Below are positions 11,702-22,709 of a DNA stretch of 47,966 nucleotides, in pieces. The notes beneath the pieces are model-generated. The model saw only the letters and a list, made by a program, of their open reading frames with translations. It ran no database searches and was not told the DNA's origin. This stretch comes from Dentipellis sp. KUC8613 (taxonomy: Eukaryota; Basidiomycota; Agaricomycetes; Russulales; Hericiaceae), in assembly GCA_002286715.1 (NCBI GenBank), contig NSJX01000090.1:9621-57586 (forward strand). Reading direction: 5' to 3'. Both the position numbers and the translations under genes were made by a program. Numbering within the stretch: position 1 is the first letter of the stretch; the number at the start of each line of letters is the position of its first letter.

Positions 11702-12500
11702 TAGAAACACCCATACCATCTGAACGGATGCTTCTTGGCACAACTAGCCCTCGCCGCGTCTTACCACTTCCGAAACATCATGCTAAACCGCTTCGCAGTG
11801 ATCTGCAAGCACACTCGGCCCTCCGTGCGTCTTTCCGTGATTTTTGATAGCTACTGCTCACACCCGACGTACACATCCAGCGCACTGTTCAACCACTTCG
11901 CCCGGACATTCCAAGTCACCATCGCATCCTCTATCTTCGCCCTGCTCGTCTCCATCTGCGTCGTCGCATCCGGCCTCGCGCGCACGCTCGTCCTGCCGAG
12001 CCTGTTCAGATTTCCCGTGCCCTCGAGAGTGCTGCACCCTCTCTGCGCGCACTTTTTGAAGGGGCCGTGAACGATCTCTCTCTTCCCGAGAGACTTTGCG
12101 CTCCTCGCGCGGACATGCACGCTCAGCCACGCCACCGTCCTTATCTGGGAATTCGCTGAGAGCGTCTTCGACGAGAACATCCACAAGGCGCACCCCGTCT
12201 CTGTCCCCCATGAACCGTCTTCTTCACCTCCATCAACACCCTTGCACACCGCCCACCATGCACCGCCCAGCCCGTCTTCGTCGCGCCTACGAGCGTCGTG
12301 GCGGGCGCCACCTCGCTCGACCCGTACTACCGGTACTTCGCGTGCTGGGAGCTCGACGGTGACGCTGCGCACCATGCCACGCCCTTCGCGGACCAGGAGC
12401 ACAGCCCGCCGCTCTGGCCGACGCTCGAAGACGCCACCCACGAAGAACTCACCCTCACTCCGGGCGCCCACGTGGATGAAGCCGTTGACGTCGGCGACAC
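11702..12500 (+). pseudogene. NDC1: Remnant of nucleoporin NDC1
   Basis: One frame reads continuously through features of fungal Ndc1, a membrane nucleoporin that anchors the pore complex. In order: KHPYHLN then LAQLALAASYHFRN (11705-11780), a hydrophobic membrane segment (about 11905-11990), a basic-aromatic stretch ending FLKGP (about 12047-12067), then an in-frame TGA where the family usually has Trp. The same frame continues with TISLFPRDFALLARTCTLSH and VLIWEFAESVFD. After a shift or intron it continues with DPYYRYFACWEL, FADQ and LWPTLEDA (12310-12440). N- and C-terminal parts of the protein are missing nearby. The match is to family features I recall, not to an alignment. A functional NDC1 is presumably elsewhere, since the gene is expected to be essential. 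Confidence 0.7.
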
Positions 12501-13159
12501 CGTCCAAATCGACCACGCGCGAGCGGGAGGACCGACCAACCACGCGGCCGGAGACAGGGCGGCCGGCGGTTGCATGGAAAACGAGAGGCGGCGGCTGTAT
12601 AGAGCAAGAGTCGGACGACAGGTGAGCGCGATTCACGGTCGTTTGAGGATTCCAGACTCACCACCTCAGTAGTGTAGACATCAGATACGGAGACGACTTG
12701 TCTCCATGCTGATTGCTTTTGGTCGCAGTGCCGACGACTGTCAACATCTCCCCAGCAACACTCAAACGGACGGCACATGCATTGCTGACGCACGTCTACT
12801 AGCTTTTGCGCCACGCACGCGGGTCGTCCTTCCATGCCACTCCACGGTTCCTCACTCCTAACTGAAGCCACTTATGGGAGGAGTGCCAGAGGTCTCACTC
12901 ACCAATGTGCTGCAACTCGCCCGCGCTGGCACCCCGCGCTTCTGCAGTGGGTACTCTATGCCTGTCCCCGTCGCCTGCACGACTCCCTCGACAGCCGCCT
13001 GAGGCACGATTTCGGGGTGCGCGCTCGCAAAAATCTACGTAGAACAAGACCAAGGCGTAGTTGCGTACATGACAATCGTATAGTAAACCGTCGTGCGGGT
13101 GATGGAGTCTTAGTAGACCTTGCAGTCAGAGCACGTCGTACCATCAGTGTACCATAATG
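12500..13159. other. No supported gene
   Basis: Short overlapping open frames only. The left part may hold further decayed NDC1 sequence, but I see no recognisable motif. Confidence 0.4.
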
Positions 13160-14851
13160 TTAGCACTTTGTTGTAACATGAACCCATTTGCCTACAGAGC
13201 CCACAGACGGCAAAGGGAGCACCTCAAAGGGCTCGGAAGGAGGTTCGACAATGAAAAAAAAATCGCAGCGCCGACACCCGACTCGAACTGCAACGTCACG
13301 ACCTTGGGAAACTGGACGGAACGTTGATTGCCAAACTGCTCCGCACTTACAACCAATGGGGATGTGCTTTCCCCACGGCTGGATGGCACCTGAATGCCAG
13401 AAGTACTCGTGTATGACGATGCCACCGGCATCACGACGATTCTCGAAAAGAAGCACTCCAGTATGCCGGCCAACGATTGCCCCAGCTCCTTGAAGGATGC
13501 GATGCATGGTATCCTTGATGAAGTTCCCATGGAGTAATTTCTCCCTCAAAAGCAAGCTCAAAAAGGGTAGAACACCGTCAGGCAACAACACGGGCGCAGT
13601 GAAGGCGAATACGTGGGGAAAGCCATATCTGCACCAGTAAGCTACGAATGTTAAATAACCCCATGACACTCACCGCGAAAGAACGCGCGTCAGACTTTGT
13701 CGTGATGCAGGAATGTTGACAAACGCGCCACATGCCATGATTAGCACGGTCGTATCGAAGGGCTTCAAAGCGGAGACAAAGAAATTCGGCAAGACGCTCG
13801 TGAACCACTACACAGTTTCAGTTATCAGCAGAAAAGAACCCAGCCAAAAAGTACGAACCGTGGGGTGATCGCATGCCTTTTCAGGCGATACAAACAAATG
13901 ACCATCTGCGCTATCGCTATGCGTGGTGATGATAAGAAACGCACGCTTTTTGTCATACCGGCGTCTATGAAAACGAGTCAGTAAGAATCAGTGAACGAGA
14001 ATGTTAGCCACAAACTCACGAGACACTGCGCAACCGCTTCGCAACGCGACCGAGATCCCGCTGATATTCCCGCTGACCATCCACTATTTGCACCTTCCTG
14101 ACGCGCTTCGTCTTGTTCCCTTCATCAGCAACGTATTCTTCGCGAACGTTGAGATCGAACAATACGTGCTCAAGAAGAAGCTCCGTCGAACCATCAGTCC
14201 CGGTAAACGATGGCCGCAAAATGGAAGCGCAATATTCGGTAGTGGTCGTCGCCAAGCTTGCCAAATTCAGATGAATCAATGCTGTTGTCATATTCCCAAG
14301 CCGCTGGAAGGGCATGCCGGATGGAATACCGACGATCTGCAAAGGCTGGTCACGACAGGGAAGACCCTGCACCGGACGCCCTTCAACATAACCAGCTATA
14401 TGATATATCCCCTACAACATACAAGCTCAGTCACGAACAAGAAAGTAAACAGACACACGCACAAAATAATTGCTAGCGCCCACAGAGCGCTCCTCCCGAG
14501 TGTGGCAAAGGAAGCAGAGAAAAAACACCGCACTGATATCGATACCCAAGTGCTTCATAGGAACACAGTCGTCACAGACGGCCACGTCACAACGATCGCA
14601 GACGACTAAACCATCCCCACCGTCATGACAGATAGCACAAAACTAGACATTAAAGACAATTTACTGCCTGTTCGCGTGTGAACAAGATCACTTACATCAC
14701 TGCGCGCCTCCCCCGTGACTTCCGCCGCGAACAAAGTGGGAGATGCACAACCCACGGCGCCATCTTGCTGTTCACTGCAATGAACATCGGCTTCCGTAGC
14801 AATGCTGTTGGTTGCGGCGTGATCAGCGGCCAGACTAGAAAGGATAGCCAT
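13160..14851 (-). CDS. PHD-like zinc finger protein of an agaricomycete multi-copy family
   Basis: Five or six exons on the minus strand. The first exon (from 14851) ends at a GTAAGT donor. The second (14642 to about 14465) encodes a PHD-like finger with FCAICHDGGDGLVVCDRC, then VCDDC, then FLCFLCH; a Cys replaces the usual His ligand position. Later exons carry QIVGIPSGMPFQRLGN, TEYCASILRPSF and LEHVLFDLNVREEYV (14350-14080), then a short exon with KKRAFLIITTHSD (about 13960), then the C-terminal exon (13640-13160) with FPHVFAFTAPVLLP and EYFWHSGAIQPWGKHIPI and a second Cys pair (CKCG, CRRC). This layout matches a large orphan family I recall from agaricomycetes. PHD fingers usually read histone tails; the rest has no known function. 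No stop is needed to join the exons. Confidence 0.7.
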
Positions 14852-14929
14852 ACGCGCAGTGCAACGACGCCGTATAAGAAAAAGGGGACGAAGCTATGAC
14901 CTGGTCTCACTGGCACGTACCCTGACAAC

Positions 14930-15030
14930 AGAGTACCCTGCCGAAACGAACTCCGAACAAACTCAGCCGGCAGCTGTAACTCCGCTCACGCCTGATCCGA
15001 GGCTGACCGGTTGCTTGCGTGGGGCCATTA
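14930..15030. other. Upstream flank of the PHD-like gene
   Basis: Short spacer between the PHD-like gene and a MITE. The MITE therefore lies about 180 bp upstream of that gene's start and could touch its promoter. Confidence 0.4.
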
Positions 15031-15267
15031 CAGCCGTTTACAAATCGATAGGCCGCTTCGGGACAAATCATTGCGCATGAGGAATTAAAAATTTAGGTCG
15101 GAGTTGAGAGGTGCCGAGATTATTTCCGACAGCCGCAATTGTGGCAACGATGGCGTTGCTCTTGCCAATCCACCGCTACTTGATCAAAGCTCCGCTTGAA
15201 TATTGAAAGTCCCCTGTGCGGTGATCGCGTCAGATCTAGAAGCGGCCTGTCGATTTGTAAACCGCTG
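15031..15267. mobile_element. 237-bp Tc1/mariner-type MITE
   Basis: The left terminal repeat begins CAGCCGTTTACAAATCG and the right terminal repeat, reverse-complemented, begins CAGCGGTTTACAAATCG. About 29 bp per arm match with a few mismatches, through GGCCGCTTC. The element is flanked by TA on both sides (15029-15030 and 15268-15269), as for mariner/Stowaway-like insertions. It has no coding capacity and needs a transposase from elsewhere. Confidence 0.75.
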
Positions 15268-15521
15268 TATGGCTAACCCTTGTCGCAAATTGCCGTAACC
15301 CTAGATATAATCTTGTCATACCTGCCATGTCAGCATTGCTCTTAGCGCGAGCACGTTCAATCATAGCCTCCACAGGCGGCTGCTCCCAACGCCACTGAAT
15401 GGGCCACCAAAAGCAGGATACATAAAGGATGTAGCTAGCTAGCTATATAATCTATGGAATAGAGCAATGACGATGGAAGACAAAATCGTACGCGTGAGGC
15501 ATATGCGTTACGCCGCCAATT

Positions 15522-16024
15522 CTAACCTGCTTTTTGCTTCGACCGGTACATGCGTTCCCAAGTCGCAAGAGCTACCCACGAAGGACTCCCAGTGTTAGTA
15601 AGGACAAATACTCTAGTATTTTGGCTGGTGGCGCTGCCCCTATCGCATCTATATCCTGGTGCAATTGGCATCCACGACTGCTGCTGCGAAGCGCCATCTA
15701 TGGTGCGTAGCCATGCCTGCGTAGAATTGATATCGCTGTCGTTATGATGGACATACACATCGCCAACTTCAAGTCCCGAATTATCGTCCAAGGCCGGCGG
15801 CGCCATGAGAGTTGCGGAAGAGGTGGATTCAAACCATGCGGTCTGCCCGTCAATGCCTCGTTGTTTTCGAACTCTCCGAGGCTTCAATAAATCAGAAACA
15901 GCGTGAGCAGTCAACAATGAACAAGGGATTGATGCCTTACCTCCACTTGGGGCGGGCTCCGGCGATGTCCTTCAGGGTCGAGAGAGTCGAGGGGAGGGCT
16001 TTCACTATGAAGTTGATCCGTCAT
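15522..16024 (-). CDS. Small conserved-type hypothetical protein, two exons
   Basis: Start ATG at 16024 gives MTDQLHSESPPLDSLDPEGH. An intron at about 15940-15883 joins to a second exon encoding AWFESTSSATLMAPPA, VGDVYVHHN, W.....PSWVALATWERMYR, ending at 15522. Length is about 150 residues, with no membrane segment. The pattern (VYVHHN, PSWV near the end) is one I have seen in small multi-copy agaricomycete proteins without assigned function. Confidence 0.55.
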
Positions 16025-16728
16025 AGCATGAGACGTGCTGGGCCTTATGGGACGGTGTCAGATTTATATGCCTTGTAATGGATAGGTATCAACTTGCCGT
16101 CCAACCTGAGGGAGTGGCGCGGACGCTACCGGAGTCACCCTTGAGAGCAATATCCTCGTCGTCAATGACTTATTTTACAGGCGGAACATTATACATACCT
16201 CTTCCCTTCCGGATGCTCGTCATCAGGTGTAGATGTAGGTGGAGTAACAATCTGGGAGGGAAACGAGCGAGTTTTGTATGTCTTCGATACACCACGCGAG
16301 TCGACAGGATCCGACGTGTACGAAAGTGTGACTTCCGTTGGCTGGTGGTGAAGGCGAGGGCATTTCACGTGAATTTTGTAGTTCGCAGTCCGTGTAAAGC
16401 CTAACATTATAGGGCTACCTGTGGCCGTCGATGAAAGACCACGTCAGGAATAGCAACAGGAGCGCCACGATAGCTGCAAACATACCTAAAGATCGCCACA
16501 GAGACTTGACGTCGGTACAGAAACGGAACTTGACGCTGAGCGCTGAGTATTCGAGTAATTGTGCGTCGATCCTTGGCGACTTGAGTAGGGGCTTAATCTC
16601 ATGTGGCTTTGCTGGTTGGGCAGCTGGGGCTTGCGGAGCAGCAGGTTACATCAGCGTGATCTGAGCCACTGAGCCAGGCTAACCCCTGGCCCAGGAAGCG
16701 TTGGAATTTCAGTTTGAACCTTTTCATT
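16025..16728. other. Spacer with no firm gene
   Basis: An open frame on the minus strand (16189-16407) lacks a recognisable domain. It might be an upstream exon or untranslated leader of the 15522-16024 gene, but no convincing join keeps the frame. Confidence 0.35.
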
Positions 16729-17552
16729 ATGGCAGACGATGCAGCCGCAATCGCCAAGCTTGAATTAGATCGTATGGAATTCAGACCGACACCAGAACAA
16801 TGTGAGCAAATTCGGCCTTTTGTTCATGGACTGACGAGGAAATATCTGCAGGTTTAGTATACGCGATTGCGGATGAAGCTGTTACTCGTGGCCTTCGTCC
16901 TGGACCGTACTCCTTCTCTGACGTGTGGGACAAGGGTTAGATACTGCTTCTCTTCGAGTGTTAACATGCAGCTGATACGTTGTCAGTGTTCATTCAACAA
17001 TTCATCAACGGCTATGAGCCCTGTCGGGATGACAAGCTGCGTATGTTGATCGAGATGGAACGGCTGGAAGTAAGTACAATGGTTGATCGGATTTTTGCAT
17101 AATGTCCCTCGCTTTTCTAGGCCGTGGGCGTTGTGCAACGGATTCAGGATGGCCGCAACGCCAATGCGATGGAATTTCAGCTCTCGGATGGCTTTCGGAA
17201 CGCGTAAGTCAAAACGATGCTGTCATTAAGGAATGACCTCTTGATGTTCTTACACGTTAGTCTCACGAACGTTTGTCGATGGGCTAGGCTCGAAAAGTGG
17301 ACCGGCGATGCGGATTATAATCAAAAGTGTTTTGTCCATCTCGTGGCTGTTGAGGAATGTGTCCATGCCAGCGCTATGAGTGACGCAAAGGTAGCTCATC
17401 GTCTGCTATCTGTCTGTTCTCTATGCTTTTTCTCAAGGAATTGATTCTAGCGACGGTTGATATCCAGAACATTGCGATCAGTTGCCCGGAAGATGGACGA
17501 AGGCTCAAATGATTGGGCGTCCGCATCGTCGTACGGGCGGGGCTCAGTGTGA
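16729..17552 (+). pseudogene. Hypothetical multi-exon gene with a probable frameshift in exon 1
   Basis: Starts MADDAAAIAKLELDRMEF at 16729. Near 16835 the reading frame must shift by one base to continue as SAGLVYAIADEAVTRGLRPG; the natural read-through would be GLT, a missing acidic residue, then EEISAGL. After that, four introns with good GT-AG ends (donors near 16937, 17069, 17203 and 17391) join to VFIQQFINGYEPCRDDKLRM, VVQRIQDGRNANAMEF, LEKWTGDADYNQKCFVHLV and a basic C-terminus ending at 17552. About 190 residues, no recognisable domain. Either a one-base decay mutation or a sequence error. Confidence 0.5.
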
Positions 17553-17811
17553 TGGTGTCTTCACAAAGCCCTAGATCGTATCTCAATATCGAATGCCTCT
17601 TTTGTTTCCATGCTACGTTTTACGCGAAGGGTCACTTTTCTGCACTCGATTCTTTCTTTTGTCGCTGTGGCTTATGCGATAGTAACGAGGCCCTTGCATG
17701 CCATTACGCATAGAGCCACTCACTAGCCCTTTTAAGTCTCAACGACATCGGAACCGCACCATATCTTCTTGCCCCCCCCCCCCTTTCGTCTCCTACTCCT
17801 GCCGCCTCACG

Positions 17812-18387
17812 ATGCCCGTCGAACGGTCAGTGCCCTTACCTGTCGTGTGTTCTAGTAATTGACCTCCTGAGGACGTTCAGGGCCCATTTTGTGACCCACG
17901 AAGTGTCATTCGCTACGTTTGACCCTGTGAGGCAGGACCAATTCTCACCTTGGAAGGCCGCGCATATTCGAGTCGTAGAGCGAGGACCACAGCACTGTAA
18001 GGTTCACTCTGCCAAACATCTACCACCACGCTTCCTTATTCAATATTCTTCCTTATAGTCTGGCTAGAAATTGCTGCGGATAATGTGGACGAGTCTTACG
18101 ATTTAGTCTTTGTGTCCGAGATCTCCTCTGCGTGGGACGTTGTGATGATGGCGGTGAGTGGTTCAGTCGGTAAGTGGCGCGCCACCTAGCTCAGCACTAC
18201 ACAGGAGCTTCAAACGTATGCGTGGTGTGTGCAGGAAGATGTCTTACCGCAATACCGCATTCGTTTCAACGCTGAATGGCTCTATTGGTGTTTTACCTAT
18301 CATATCCAGGCAGCACATCACTCGCATCTCCTCCGGTACTTAGACGAAGTCCACGATTACATCATCTCCTCGTGCGGTCGTGTGTGA
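17812..18387 (+). CDS. Small hypothetical protein, four exons
   Basis: ATG at 17812 (MPVER), then introns of about 50 bp with clean GT-AG ends (near 17826-17879, 17999-18058 and 18154-18204). Encoded segments include VTHEVSFATFDPVRQDQFSP, LEIAADNVDESYDLVFVSEI and FNAEWLYWCFTYHIQAAHHS, stopping at 18387. About 155 residues, Trp/His-rich near the end, no domain recognised. All joins stay in frame, so it looks intact. A poly-C run (17772-17783) lies about 30 bp before the start. Confidence 0.55.
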
Positions 18388-20914
18388 CGTATATAGTTAA
18401 TGTGATGTCTTGGCCTTAGCATCAAAAAATATTTTGCGCCCTCTTCCTTGGTTGATGAGCCGTATGCTGTCTTGAGGGAGCTCGGGCGCTCGCTCGCTCG
18501 CTCGTTTGGGAGCGACGGTTTCTGTTATGTGACAGGTATGTCACACGCGCGAGTGCCAGCTGGCGCGTCTGTGCTCGAATTCTGTCTTTGCCTAGTACGC
18601 TCGTGCCCTGCCTGTGAAGTAACGACAGCGCATGTACGGTAAATCTAGGCATCGGCACATGCATGGAAAGTCACACTCTTGACCCCACTCCCAATGCTCG
18701 TCGACTCCCTCATCCTCTCGTGCGCACTAGTCAAGAGGTGCCTGTGGTCCTTCGCGCAATGTTGGACGCGGCCTCAACCTAAGACACGTCAACGCCTCTC
18801 ATCTACGTACTCGACTTTCGCGGGCGTGGACTCAGCGGGGCGCATCAGTGCTCACAGTGTCAGTGGCAATCCCGTCGGGCTTCGCAACTACCCTTGGCAG
18901 GCCCATCAGGGTTTTGCCATGTCGTCCGTTGTTTAACCTGCACTCTGTGATCGAAGACGAGGAGTCCGTGGCTCGCTCGACGACGGAAACATGGCACCCG
19001 CACGTCTATCCTCATTCAACATCATGCAATGTCGTCGACGACTGGCGCGAGAGGTGCGTCGTGCCAACCTATCTATTTGGGATGCCTTTGACGGCGTGAC
19101 CTTGCAGCTTCTCCGCATTCTGCCTCCCCCCGCTCTTTGCTTTCATCTGTCGGGGGGTCGACGTTCGCGCCGCACACCAGCATCAAGGATGGCCTGGTTG
19201 CGGCGCCACGGGTGCCTCGTGACCGCCGAGTGCATACAGCGTGTGCGCGGCCCCAATTGACGATGCTGGAGCCCTATTTCTTATTGGCATTTACGCTTAC
19301 ACGCAGCCTCATAAACCCCGACGCCGGCCCCCGCGGCCCCGCATACTTCCCTTCTCGTCGCTGCAGACGCCCGAACAGACGCAGGCGTGCTATGACCTCT
19401 ACTAGCTGCCTGGCTCACACTCGAGGGCGGCCACGACGGCGATGAGGACGGCTGCTTGTTGGGCTCGCTCGACGTCCGCTGTAAACGGTGGTGAAAACAG
19501 GTGCAGCTGGGCGAAGTCCATAACCTTTTCATGGTATGTCTAGTCTCTGCTTTATGCTGCTATGTTATTGATCAGAGTATTCGGAGACATCGCCAGAAGC
19601 CTGGCTTGGGCAGGCCATCGCATGGGCTGGGCGCCCTCTCGCCCATGCCTGCAATGGACCCTGCTTTGCGCCGCATTCCATTCCTGTTCATGCGCCATAT
19701 CGCGTTTGGACGGCACGCCATCGAGCTAGGGGGATGGTGCGGCCGCACAGCGGAGCCCTGCCCCAGTGTTGTGATGGATTCGGTCGCGCGAGATGAGGCC
19801 GTATCCGACGAGGAAGAGCCCACGACCGGTGGGTCGTTCTCTCGGAGGAAGATGCAGCGGAACAGGATGCGCTGGCACGGCTGCTACTGGCGCTGCTGCG
19901 TGGTCTCCTGCGTTCCGGTGGCCGAGCTCGACGGACCGCTCAAGGAGCATGGTCTGAGGCTCCTCCGATCCCGCGTAAAGCCTCATCGACCAAGCACTCG
20001 CGCACCTGGTCTACCACGAGTCGCCTGCCTACCTTCTGCCAGGGCGTACACACAGCGGCGGCATGGCGTCCGGCTACGAGTGCCCGCCTGAGGCGTACTT
20101 CGTGTCGGTGCACGCAGCCTTTTCCGGCGTGCTTGGCTTCTCCGATGCCACTCCTGAGCATGGCGCGAACGTTGACGGTACGGGGCGCTGGGTACCCGCC
20201 GTGGAGCTGGACGCCGAGGCACAGGATGCGGGCTGCGTGCGGGGAAGGGCTCAATGGTGCACGAGGCCGGGTGGGCGGGGAATGCTGAGAAGAAGCTCGG
20301 CGTCGTGCTCGGCGGGTATGTCGCGCGCTTGGCGGAGCTGGCTACGCGCGTCACGGCGGTGTTTGGCCAGCTCCAGCGCAGGGCGATCGATTTGGAGAGT
20401 TTGACAGAGGCGGAGGCGTCGAACGAGGCAGCGTTGGGGGATGAGATGGAGGAGTAGGTGTCTCGGATCTGTCGCGTTGCAGTAGAGCAGTGCGCACAAT
20501 GTCGACAGTTCGTTTGGCCACCCCACACCGAGCGAGTCATTTGGCAACGAGGACGCCGGCGTCGCGCCGGTGGTCGCACTTCTTTGTCTTGTCAGCTACT
20601 GTCCCATTTCTATACTTCTGTATATATAGATTCAAGTTTATCGTCTTAAGCAGGCGTTCAGCGAAGGATGCACGGGGTCCCTATACATCCAACTGCAAGA
20701 AATTGCAAAGAAAGTCGCCAGAAAATATCTAACGGTAATATGTATGGGTCGGAACGGTCGAGAGGCATGCATCATCGCATCCTTGTTTACATAAGGTCGC
20801 GTCCTTGGTTCTCTGTAACCCATTCATTCCCACTTTGCTCTACAGCCCTTCTGGCGCCATCGGCCATCTCTTCGCTCATCTGGCATTGCAACTGCGCGAA
20901 CTTCGGTCGTTCTA
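18388..20914. other. GC-rich tract, no convincing gene; possible coding relics
   Basis: Many overlapping open frames reflect high GC. Short stretches look once-coding: WHPHVYPHSTSCNVVDDWRE (around 18991), QTPEQTQACYDLY (around 19370), and a plus-strand C-terminal-like segment at 20254-20457 with GYVARLAELATRVTAVFGQL and an acidic end. They are in different frames and I cannot join them or name a family. A CGCT microsatellite (GCTCGCTCGCTCG) lies near 18490. Confidence 0.35.
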
Positions 20915-22371
20915 ATGTCCTCGCTCCGCTACGTCGCCAGCCATAAACTAGTGTGCCACAGCGACGCTATCGTGACGATTGATTTTCATCAGGATGGACG
21001 ATACATTGCCGCGGGAGGATTGGACAACAAGCTTTCTGTATGGAACGTTGATGAAGGCAGTCTCGAAGTCATTGTCACTGCTCCATCCCCTTTGCTGTGC
21101 GTGCAGTGGTCGGCAACAAAGAGTTACTTCCTGGTAGCAGGGCTCGAGGATGGTCATATTATATTCATGACGATGGACAATGTGAGTCGTATCGGCTATT
21201 TCACCACTTGTGGCATGGCTCTACAGGCAGCTAGTCCGAAGTTTTGATCACAGGTTTCAAAGGCCACGATGTTCCTGTCGAATGCGTGGCTCAACGCGGT
21301 GCTTTACTTGCCACTGGATCTTTTCGTGAAGTCCGTGTCTGGGAAGTCGGTGACGGTACGACACCTCTTTTGACCTGTATATCTGTGCTCACGTTAGGTC
21401 TCTATCAGATGACAAGTATCGATCTCACGAAATCGGCTTACCTCCAACGAACGGCTGGAATCGCGAGAGCGAGGTCCTGGTGACTTCGGTCCACTGGAAA
21501 GATGAATCAACACTTCTCGTGTCCTACATGCACCACGGAATTCTGTATGTGTGCTAGTCAATTGTGGATACTGTCGAATACTGCTCACGATCATGCCAAG
21601 GATCTGGGATGCTGTTCGTGACCAATTAGTAACCTCTATTTCGATTTCTACCGCCATTGGAAGCACCAGCCTGTCTCCGAGCGGCCGTTACCTTGCTGTA
21701 TCAAACATTCGTTCCGGTTTCGATGTTTACGACCTGCAAACGAACTCTCCTGTTCGAAGCTATCGTCACACGACAGGAAAAGACCTGCCTGTACCCGTCT
21801 TGTTCGTGCACGAAGGCTTCGCCATAATGGGCGGCAGTGGTTCGGGTGAAGTTGATGTTTGGGATGCGTCGTCCGAGGAGCATGTGTGTACTCTGTACCA
21901 TGAAGGTACCCTCAAGTACACTCAACGACCTTCCATCTCTTGCTGATCTTCATATGCTTAGGGAATGCACCAGTTCTTGCTATTGCCGTAGGTCCCTTAT
22001 CAGTACCCGGCATTCATGGCGAACTGACCAGCTCCAGGCACAGTACAGAGCATCCAGCGATGTGTTTCTGATTGCCACCGGGATGGCGAAAGTTGGCAAA
22101 GACAATTACATCCAACTTTGGAGAAGCAAGGAAACTCGTAGGTCTTGCTTTACATCGTTGTTCGTTCCGCTTATCAATTTCGTGTGAAGGGCTCACTAGC
22201 CGGCTGTCGCTCAACCTAATACCCGCCTCGCCACAGGTAATCGATTATTTCTTCTGCTTGATGAAGCTCATGATGGCCTTGAAGCCCGGCCTGCGCTATA
22301 GCCTGCGCTACAAAGTTCATATCTTGATCGGTCTGGCCATCCTGGGTGTGTCTGCATTCTATGTAAAATAG
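20915..22371 (+). pseudogene. WD40-repeat protein, multi-exon, with one apparent frame break
   Basis: ATG at 20915 begins a beta-propeller-like protein. Exon 1 has HSDAIVTIDFHQDGRYIAAG with LSVWNVDEG; a later exon has GHDVPVECVAQRGALLATGS with VRVWEV; then SLSPSGRYLAVSNIRSGFDV and VLFVHEGFAIMGGSGSGEVD with VWDAS; then FLIATGMAKVGKDNYIQLWR. Introns of about 45-57 bp separate them. Around 21240-21255 the second exon cannot be joined without a stop or a one-base shift, so the gene may be broken or mis-sequenced there. The last possible exon (from about 22239) adds a basic segment and a hydrophobic helix (ILIGLAILGVSAFYV), a possible tail anchor. WD40 domains are scaffolds; no partner can be inferred. 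Confidence 0.65.
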
Positions 22372-22709
22372 GCATCGCAGCGGGCGCACATTTGACCCTA
22401 AATACTACTCTGTAATATATTAATTTTTGAATGCTACAATTGCAAGTTCAGGTAAATCCCTCGTACGCTCATACTGTAAACGCCCTTGTTTATTCTCAGT
22501 CTCGTGAGCCTCGACACCGCCTTGCTCGCGTCGCGCTCACATGAGAACCATGTGCATTGTGTCTTTGTCACAGTGGCTTGCTCCGCTGTAGAGTCTAAGC
22601 CTCATGATGCATGATGGTGTGTAGCCGGTGGCCGAGGCATCAATTCGTTCACCACATCTCTCAGCTCATTGCAGAACTATCACTGCTAAGGTTCTCAGGT
22701 ATCCTTGAC
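22372..22709. other. Spacer between WD40 and coiled-coil genes
   Basis: AT-richer spacer with no gene seen. It would hold the terminator of the WD40 gene and the promoter of the next one; both run in the same direction. Confidence 0.4.

Noticed and set aside
13250..13300. Second tRNA-like TTCGAGT motif on the minus strand
   Set aside because: It lies inside the PHD-like gene's last exon and the stem does not pair.
18420..20457. C-terminal half of NDC1 displaced downstream
   Set aside because: None of the frames show the helical C-terminal features I would expect, so the NDC1 relic is confined to 11.7-12.5 kb.
19983..20579. 198-codon Arg-rich minus-strand frame
   Set aside because: Composition typical of antisense to GC-rich DNA; no domain, no splice support.
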